A stretch of DNA of 64,000 bases from Aliamphritea hakodatensis (lineage in GTDB: Bacteria > Pseudomonadota > Gammaproteobacteria > Pseudomonadales > Balneatricaceae), in the NCBI RefSeq assembly GCF_024347195.1, contig NZ_AP025281.1, positions 4,030,001 through 4,094,000 on the forward strand, in the 5' to 3' direction. The notes beneath the pieces are model-generated. The model was given only the letters and a program-made list of their open reading frames with translations. It did not search any database and had not been told where the DNA came from. Each line of letters opens with the position of its first letter. Within the stretch, counting starts at the first letter, position 1. A program made the position numbers and the translations under genes. Shown here in pieces: positions 58,506 to 64,000 of this stretch.

Positions 58506-60830
58506 ATGGCCAAAAAGAAGATCGCCACCTATAAAGGCTCAGCCGGTGGCTGGGGGGCGCTCGCCAGTACATCCAGGCACTTGCTGAAAAGCGAGAACCC
58601 GGTAAAAAACATTCGCAGTCTGATGCGCACCAACCAGCATAAAGGCTTTGACTGCCCGGGCTGTGCCTGGGGTGATCAGAAATCCGGCCATAAAGTCAGC
58701 TTCTGCGAAAACGGCGCCAAAGCGGTTAACTGGGAAGCCACTGCGAAAAAAGTCGGCGCGGACTTTTTTGCCAAAAATACCGTCAGCTATCTGGATACCC
58801 AGAGTGATTATTTCCTGGAATACCAGGGCCGTCTGACGGAACCAATGCGTTACAACCGCGACACCGACCGCTATGAGCCGGTCAGTTGGGATGCAGCTTT
58901 CCAGCTGATTGCCCGTCACCTGAATGCGCTGGACAACCCGGATCAGGCAGAATTTTATACTTCAGGCCGGGCCAGCAACGAAGCAGCCTTCCTGTATCAG
59001 TTGTTTGTGCGCAGCTACGGCACCAACAACTTCCCGGATTGCTCCAATATGTGCCACGAAGCCAGCGGTGTTGCCCTGAAGGAAACCATTGGCGTCGGTA
59101 AAGGCACCGTTACCATGGATGACTTTGCCCAGGCAGATGCCATCTTCGTATTCGGTCAGAATCCGGGAACCAACCATCCGCGGATGCTCGACACCCTGCG
59201 TCAGGCCTCCAAGCGTGGTGCGACGATTGTCAGCTTCAACAACCTGCGGGAACGGGGTCTGGAGCGTTTTACCAACCCACAAAAACCGATGGAAATGCTG
59301 ACCAACGGCTATACCGAAATCAGCAAGCACTACTACACGCCTAAACTGGGCGGCGACATGGCCTTGGTACGGGGCATAGTCAAAGCCCTGCTGGAACTGG
59401 ATGCAGAACGTCAGTCCATGGGCAAAAACAGCCTGCTGGACCACCACTTCCTGACTCAGCACGCCGAAGGTGTTGATGCTTATCTGGCACTGGTAAAAGA
59501 GTCTGACTGGACGGTTCTGGAAGAACAGTCCGGCATCAGCCGCGAAGACATGTTCAAAGTTGCCGGCATCTACGCCCGCGCTGAACGGGTCATCTGCAGC
59601 TGGGCCATGGGCCTGACCCAGCACAAACATTCCGTCATGATCCTGCAGGAAATTGTTAACCTGTTGCTGTTACGCGGTAACATCGGTAAGCCCGGCGCCG
59701 GTGCCTGCCCGGTACGGGGTCACAGTAACGTACAGGGCGACCGTACCGTCGGTATCGACGAGAAAGCCCCTAAGCCACTGATCGACAAAATGGAAGCTGT
59801 CTTCAAAACACCGATGCCACGGGAGCGCGGCCACAATGCCATTCAGGCGGTCCAGGCCATGCTGAACGGTGAGAGTAAAGTCTTCATCGGCATGGGTGGC
59901 AACTTTGCGGCAGCGATGTCCGACACCGACGCTACCCGTCAGGCACTGCGTAACTGTAATCTGACAGTGAATATCAGCACCAAGCTGAACCGCTGCCACC
60001 TGACACCCGGTGAAGATTCCCTGATCCTGCCATGTCTGGGCCGCACCGAGGTAGACCAGACGGTGGCCGGCGAGCAACGCATCACCGTTGAAGACTCCAT
60101 GTGTATGGTGCACAGCTCCGGCGGCGTACTGCCACCGGCCAGCGACCAACTGAAGTCTGAAGTAAACATCATCGCGAATATCGCACAGAAAACCCTGGGC
60201 AATCACCCGGTTGACTGGCTGCACCTGGCGGAAGACAACGACCGTATCCGTAAGCTGATTGAAGCCTGCGTTCCCGGATTCCACGACTTCAATGAACGTC
60301 TGGAACAGCCGGGCGGTTTCTATCTGGGCAACACTGCGGCACAGCGGATCTGGATGACCGAAAACCGCCGCGCCAACGTCATGAGCAACCCGCTGCCGGA
60401 ACAGCTGATCGCTGATCAGATCCAGCAGCAAACGGCTCCCGAAGGCACTGATATTTTCACGCTGCAGACCTTACGTTCCCACGACCAGTACAACACCACC
60501 GTATACGGCTATAACGACCGCTACCGGGGTGTGAAAGGCATCCGTAAAGTGGTCTTCATGCATCAGGAAGACATGGACAAACTGGGCCTGAACCCGGAAC
60601 AGGAAATCACCCTGACATCCCACTGGCATGATGGCAGTGAGCGTTCTGTGAACGGCTTTAAAGCCGTTGCCTACGACATTCCGAAAGGCAACATGGCAGC
60701 CTACTATCCGGAAACCAACCCACTGGTACCGCTGGACAGCTACGGCGACCGCAGCTTTACACCCACCTCGAAAGCCATTGCCATCAGCATCAAAACTGAC
60801 AGCAACAGCAACGCGATAAAGCTCGGTTAA
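58506..60830 (+). CDS. FdhF/YdeP family molybdopterin oxidoreductase
   Basis: A 774-residue protein of the molybdopterin-bis-MGD (formate dehydrogenase alpha-like) family. The N-terminus has a reduced cysteine set, FDCPGCAWGD and then VSFCENGAKA. NMCHEASGVALKETIGVG contains the probable Mo-ligand Cys. Further MGD-binding blocks are FVFGQNPGTNHPRML, LLRGNIGKPGAGACPVRGHSNVQGDRT (in parts) and YDIPKGNMAAYYPETNPL near the end. YdeP is linked to acid resistance in E. coli; true formate activity is doubtful for this subgroup. AAAGGAAC precedes the start. The upstream Fur box suggests iron control. Confidence 0.9.
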   Translation: MAKKKIATYKGSAGGWGALASTSRHLLKSENPVKNIRSLMRTNQHKGFDCPGCAWGDQKSGHKVSFCENGAKAVNWEATAKKVGADFFAKNTVSYLDTQSDYFLEYQGRLTEPMRYNRDTDRYEPVSWDAAFQLIARHLNALDNPDQAEFYTSGRASNEAAFLYQLFVRSYGTNNFPDCSNMCHEASGVALKETIGVGKGTVTMDDFAQADAIFVFGQNPGTNHPRMLDTLRQASKRGATIVSFNNLRERGLERFTNPQKPMEMLTNGYTEISKHYYTPKLGGDMALVRGIVKALLELDAERQSMGKNSLLDHHFLTQHAEGVDAYLALVKESDWTVLEEQSGISREDMFKVAGIYARAERVICSWAMGLTQHKHSVMILQEIVNLLLLRGNIGKPGAGACPVRGHSNVQGDRTVGIDEKAPKPLIDKMEAVFKTPMPRERGHNAIQAVQAMLNGESKVFIGMGGNFAAAMSDTDATRQALRNCNLTVNISTKLNRCHLTPGEDSLILPCLGRTEVDQTVAGEQRITVEDSMCMVHSSGGVLPPASDQLKSEVNIIANIAQKTLGNHPVDWLHLAEDNDRIRKLIEACVPGFHDFNERLEQPGGFYLGNTAAQRIWMTENRRANVMSNPLPEQLIADQIQQQTAPEGTDIFTLQTLRSHDQYNTTVYGYNDRYRGVKGIRKVVFMHQEDMDKLGLNPEQEITLTSHWHDGSERSVNGFKAVAYDIPKGNMAAYYPETNPLVPLDSYGDRSFTPTSKAIAISIKTDSNSNAIKLG

Positions 60831-60859
60831 AGGGCTCGGTTAAAGGGCTCGGTTAAAGA
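60821..60859. repeat. 13-base tandem repeat across the stop codon of the FdhF-like gene
   Basis: GCTCGGTTAAAGG repeated three times (the last with one change), followed by a partial copy. The stop codon TAA of the gene is inside the first copy. Confidence 0.93.
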
Positions 60860-60900
60860 GCTCGACCAAAAGGTCAGGTTAAAAACACACCTGAAACACA

Positions 60901-60931
60901 CAGGCCCGGTATTCACCGGGCCTGTTTTTTT
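60901..60931. terminator. terminator between the FdhF-like and BCCT genes
   Basis: CAGGCCCGGT, loop ATTC, ACCGGGCCTG, then seven T on the plus strand. It sits between two convergent genes. Confidence 0.93.
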
Positions 60932-60941
60932 CTGTCACAGT

Positions 60942-62537
60942 TTATAACTCCTTACTGGCTTTCCTCAGCCCCATATACAGGCTGATGCACATTGCCAGCA
61001 ACACTACAGTGAATGGCAAACCGGTGGAGACGGCCATTGCCTGTAAAGCACCCAGCGCCTCTGAACCACCGACCAGCAAGAGTACAATCGCCACGATACC
61101 CTCAAACGAGCACCAGAATACCCGCTGGGAGACCGGTGCATCATTCTTACCACCGGCGGTAATTGAGTCGATGACCAGCGAACCGGAATCCGATGAAGTA
61201 ATAAAGAACACCAGCACAAGTACGATGCCCACCATCGAGAGTAACGCGCTGAACGGGAAGCCCTGCACCATTTCAAACAGCTTCAGCTCCTGCGCAACCG
61301 CCGCAACAGGTGCACTGGCATCAGCCACCACCTGGCTGATCGCAGTCCCGCCAAAGGCGCCCATCCAGGCGATACACAGCAAAGTCGGAATAAAGATCAC
61401 GCACAGAACAAACTCCCGCACGGTCCGCCCCCGGGATACCCGGGCAATGAACATACCGACAAATGGCGACCAGGAAATCCACCAGGCCCAGTAAAACGAG
61501 GTCCAGCCCTGCGCGAAGTTGGTATCCTCACGGCCAAATGGCATCGACAGCCAGACGACCTCTTTCACGTAGGCAGCACCGCCGGAAAAAATCGCCGTCA
61601 TAATGTCACCGGTCGGGCCCACAAGCATGATCACCAGCAGCAGTAACAGCGCCAGCCCCATATTCAGCTCAGACAGCACCTTCACACCGCCGTCCAGACC
61701 CCGTATCACTGATACGATCGCGATGGCCGTAATCACAGTTACCAGCACCACAATTGCCACTGAACCTGTGCCCCAGCCAAACAGATAATTAAAGCCGGAC
61801 AACGCCTGCTTCGTCCCGAAGCCCAGCGACGTTGTCAGCCCGAACAGGGTGGCGAATACCGCCAGCGTATCAATCAGATGCCCCCAGAAGCCCCAGACCC
61901 GTTCGCCTAATAAGGGATAAAACGCCGACCTGAGTGTCAGGGGTAAGTTATGGTTATAGGCGAAGAATGCCAGCGCCAGTGCCACCACCGCGTAAATCGC
62001 CCAGGGGTGCAGCCCCCAGTGAAAGATGGTTGCTGCCATAGCCAGATCCCGGGCGGCAGCGACGTCTCCGGCAGCCGCACCCAGCGGTGCCCAGTCTGTC
62101 CGTACACCGTTTTCCCCCACGGCCACGCCGCCCATGGAAGAGCCAAAATGGGAAATCGGTTCAGATACACCGAAGAACATCAGACCAATCCCCATACCGG
62201 CGGCAAACAGCATGGCAAACCAGCCGATATAGCTGAAATCCGGAGTGGCATCCTGACCGCCCAGCCGCACTTTACCCAGCGGCGTTACCACCAGCAAAAA
62301 ACCGAATAAGACAAAAATATTGGCCGCTGAAAGGAAGAACCAGTCGAAGGTACTGGTAATTGCCGGACGCAACCAGCCGAAGAATGCCGCCGCCCCTTCC
62401 TGAAACATCAGGGTAATTAAAACAAAGGCAACAATGCTCAGTCCTGAGATTAAAAACACCGGATTATGGATATCCAGTCCGAAGGGCGTGATATTATCCT
62501 GACCAATCTTATAACTGGTCTTTATGTCATCACTCAT
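60942..62537 (-). CDS. BCCT family betaine/carnitine/choline transporter
   Basis: A 531-residue, twelve-segment transporter for compatible solutes. Diagnostic blocks are AAGMGIGLMFFGVSEPISHF, FHWGLHPWAIYAVVALALA, FYWAWWISWSPFVGMFIARVSRGRTVREF (in parts) and FFITSSDSGSLVIDSITAGG. The WxxWWxxWxP segment carries the aromatic substrate box. The substrate may be glycine betaine, choline or DMSP; sequence alone does not decide. ATG 62537 is chosen because GGAGTAGTACT lies just before it; the frame is open to 62636. It is divergent from the ankyrin-like gene. Confidence 0.93.
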   Translation of the reverse strand: MSDDIKTSYKIGQDNITPFGLDIHNPVFLISGLSIVAFVLITLMFQEGAAAFFGWLRPAITSTFDWFFLSAANIFVLFGFLLVVTPLGKVRLGGQDATPDFSYIGWFAMLFAAGMGIGLMFFGVSEPISHFGSSMGGVAVGENGVRTDWAPLGAAAGDVAAARDLAMAATIFHWGLHPWAIYAVVALALAFFAYNHNLPLTLRSAFYPLLGERVWGFWGHLIDTLAVFATLFGLTTSLGFGTKQALSGFNYLFGWGTGSVAIVVLVTVITAIAIVSVIRGLDGGVKVLSELNMGLALLLLLVIMLVGPTGDIMTAIFSGGAAYVKEVVWLSMPFGREDTNFAQGWTSFYWAWWISWSPFVGMFIARVSRGRTVREFVLCVIFIPTLLCIAWMGAFGGTAISQVVADASAPVAAVAQELKLFEMVQGFPFSALLSMVGIVLVLVFFITSSDSGSLVIDSITAGGKNDAPVSQRVFWCSFEGIVAIVLLLVGGSEALGALQAMAVSTGLPFTVVLLAMCISLYMGLRKASKEL

Positions 62538-62656
62538 AGTACTACTCCAATCTATTGTTATTGTAGTAATAGCAAAGATGCGCCCATGTACCATGTTTTT
62601 AAGCCTGAAATCATGGCTTAGCGGCAACAGGCCCACCCGAATGCAGCGAAATTGAT

Positions 62657-63289
62657 ATGCAATATTTCAAACAGCGCCGGCAGCACAAATTACGCCAGAG
62701 TATTGTTGACGGCGATATCATGGCGGTGAAAAAACAACTGGAAAAACTGGGGAGCGATGCGCAGACAGTGCTGCTGGATGACCCTGACGCTGGTTGTGTA
62801 TCCCCGCAGGAACTGGCCATTCTCAGCAACCAGCCAAAAGTGCTGGAACAGCTTCTTCAGACAGGCATGTCCGCCAATATTACTGACAGCCAACAGCAGC
62901 CACTGCTGTATCTGGCCCTGCAACAGGAACAGAGCCTGGCGCTGATCAGTGCACTGTTGCAAAACGGCGCCTGTCCTGAACCGGATAATCTGAATGACCA
63001 GCTTCCGGAAACCGCCCTGCTGGCATGTCTGGTGTATAAGGTCAGCCCACTGACGCTACATATCAGCCGTCTGGCGGAACAGGGCGCTGATCTGCACTGC
63101 ACTGACCAGCAGGGATACAATCTGCTGCATTACGCCCTGTTACTGGAAGATCAGAATTTGATTCAGTTACTGATTAACAGCGACCTGACCCCGGACGGCC
63201 TTTCTCCGGAGCTATACCCCACGGCAATGTTTACATATGCCAAACGCTGCGCCGAAGACTTACGGGTACGGCGTCTGATGATGGGCTGA
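62657..63289 (+). CDS. ankyrin-repeat-like protein
   Basis: A 210-residue soluble helical protein. The C-terminal half has two degenerate ankyrin units: EQGADLHCTDQQGYNLLHYAL and LEDQNLIQLLINSDLTPDG. The N-terminal half has similar helix pairs such as QPKVLEQLLQTGMSANITD. No signal peptide is seen, so it is probably cytosolic and a protein-binding scaffold; the partner is unknown. It is divergent from the BCCT gene and converges with ridA. Confidence 0.82.
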   Translation: MQYFKQRRQHKLRQSIVDGDIMAVKKQLEKLGSDAQTVLLDDPDAGCVSPQELAILSNQPKVLEQLLQTGMSANITDSQQQPLLYLALQQEQSLALISALLQNGACPEPDNLNDQLPETALLACLVYKVSPLTLHISRLAEQGADLHCTDQQGYNLLHYALLLEDQNLIQLLINSDLTPDGLSPELYPTAMFTYAKRCAEDLRVRRLMMG

Positions 63290-63302
63290 GTACCTGCGCC
63301 AC

Positions 63303-63335
63303 AAACAAAAACGCCCCGGTAACAACCGGGGCGTT
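63303..63335 (-). terminator. terminator of the first ridA gene
   Basis: AACGCCCCGGT, loop AACA, ACCGGGGCGTT: an 11-bp perfect stem, followed on the minus strand by TTTTTGTTTG. It lies 21 bases after the ridA stop. Confidence 0.9.
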
Positions 63336-63356
63336 ATCTGTGACTCAATCGCAGTT

Positions 63357-63710
63357 TTACTTTTTAACCGCTGCAATCACTGAGATTTCAAACAGCAATT
63401 CCTGACGGGCCATACGTGCCTCCACGCAGGCACGTGCCGGCGCAAAACCGGTTGGTACCCAGGCGTTCCAGATTTCGTTCATCGCGGCGAAATCTTTCAT
63501 ATCCCGCAGGTAAATCGTGGCAGACAGGATGTGTTCAAGATCACTGCCAGCCTGCGCCAACAATGCTTCAACCTTATCCAGTGTGCTCTGGGTCTGCTCC
63601 TGGATACCGGCAGAGGCATCCGCCGCCACCTGACCACACAGGTAAATGGTGTCGTTGTGAATTACAATGCGGCTGGAGCGTTCGTTGGTATCCTGGCGTT
63701 CAATAGTCAT
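63357..63710 (-). CDS. RidA family protein, copy 1
   Basis: A 117-residue trimeric YjgF/YER057c/UK114 protein. RidA proteins hydrolyse reactive enamine/imine intermediates. The substrate Arg is in FAPARACVEARMA and the late Glu is in LLFEISVIAAVKK. ATG 63710 is chosen over 63743 because GGAAAG lies just before it. A close paralogue begins upstream on the same strand and runs past the window edge; each copy is followed by its own terminator. Confidence 0.92.
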   Translation of the reverse strand: MTIERQDTNERSSRIVIHNDTIYLCGQVAADASAGIQEQTQSTLDKVEALLAQAGSDLEHILSATIYLRDMKDFAAMNEIWNAWVPTGFAPARACVEARMARQELLFEISVIAAVKK

Positions 63711-63816
63711 AGTGCTTTCCGAAGTCTGTAAATTATCAGTCAAAGGCCGACAGTCTACCCGCTCGACTGTCTGTTACCAGCCCACTGCCCTAAAAATTTC
63801 ACAGTCAGAAAACGAA

Positions 63817-63842
63817 AACGCCCCGGCACAGGCCAGGGCGTT
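63817..63842 (-). terminator. terminator of the second ridA gene
   Basis: AACGCCC and GGGCGTT form the outer stem, with an inner GGC/GCC and one G-U on the minus strand. It starts about 20 bases after the stop and resembles the terminator after copy 1. Confidence 0.75.
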
Positions 63843-63863
63843 TCAGGAACCGCTCGCAATTGT

Positions 63864-64000
63864 TTACTGCTTTTCAGCAGCAACCACTGAGATTTCAACC
63901 AGCAGTTCAGGGCGGGCCATGCGGGCTTCAACACAGGCACGTGCCGGTGCGTGGCCAGCCGGTACCCAGGCATCCCATACTTCGTTCATGGCGGCGAAAT
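63864..64000 (-). CDS. RidA family protein, copy 2 (C-terminal part; cut by right window edge)
   Basis: The last 45 codons are visible, in frame to a TAA at 63864. It contains FAAMNEVWDAWVPAGHAPAR and ends LLVEISVVAAEKQ, about four-fifths identical to the end of copy 1. It keeps the substrate Arg and late Glu of RidA. It is upstream of copy 1 on the same strand, so the pair is a tandem duplication. The start lies outside the window. Confidence 0.92.
   Translation of the reverse strand, partial: FAAMNEVWDAWVPAGHAPARACVEARMARPELLVEISVVAAEKQ

Overview
The window looks like core chromosome of a marine gammaproteobacterium, probably in the Oceanospirillales (Oceanospirillaceae-like). The evidence is gene order: coaBC-dut-algC-argB-slmA, yibQ-ctpA-envC-gpmI divergent from yibN-grxC-secB, rpmB-rpmG-mutM, and glnA near ntrBC. 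Sodium and osmolyte transporters (NhaC, BCCT) fit the sea. Species cannot be fixed from sequence alone. I saw no prophage, insertion sequence, CRISPR array or replication origin.

Layout. 1-9.7 kb: rmuC (cut by the left edge), an O-methyltransferase, the envelope operon ydbH-ynbE-ydbL, a DsbB-like protein overlapping an LpxR-like lipid A deacylase, a HisA of the eukaryotic (yeast HIS6) type, and a DUF4197/cyclophilin pair. 9.7-13.4 kb (minus strand): a thioesterase, a nitroreductase, queF and a YadGH-type ABC exporter. 13.9-27.4 kb: a cyclic-di-GMP region with three membrane GGDEF/EAL proteins, each tied to a periplasmic binding protein in a different way (separate PstS-like gene plus porin; separate ABC-type binding protein; fused SBP_bac_3 domain). 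Two of the three GGDEF domains have lost the metal-binding Asp. Inside this region lie five tRNA genes (Glu-Gly-Glu-Gly-Glu). 27.5-46.9 kb: housekeeping genes for DNA repair, ribosome, CoA, dUTP, sugar phosphate, arginine, cell division, cell wall, glycolysis and secretion, then ntrBC. 47-64 kb: an OmpA-like barrel, glnA with a sigma-54/NtrC promoter region, typA, pip, nhaC, dtd, an AEC carrier, bioA, a thioesterase, an FdhF/YdeP-type oxidoreductase with a Fur box, a BCCT carrier, an ankyrin-like protein and two ridA paralogues.

The most striking find is the 0.9-kb stretch without a long ORF at 24.29-25.19 kb. It holds two tandem copies of a roughly 185-nt unit, each with a perfect 7-1-7 Fur box laid over a promoter and a strong intrinsic terminator. 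The copies differ, yet all four predicted helices are kept, including double (compensatory) changes. This is what a tandem pair of Fur-repressed small RNAs would look like, analogous in layout to PrrF1/PrrF2 of Pseudomonas. Next to it, on the other strand, is a complete small unit: Fur box, promoter, ribosome binding site, a 30-codon ORF for a hydrophobic peptide, and a terminator. Together they suggest an iron-stress locus set between two c-di-GMP genes. The Fur box before the FdhF-like gene may belong to the same regulon.

Nitrogen control is visible in cis. NtrC-type dyads lie upstream of glnA and of ntrBC, a good sigma-54 promoter precedes glnA and a weaker one precedes ntrB. glnA and ntrBC are separated by an OmpA-like gene on the opposite strand.
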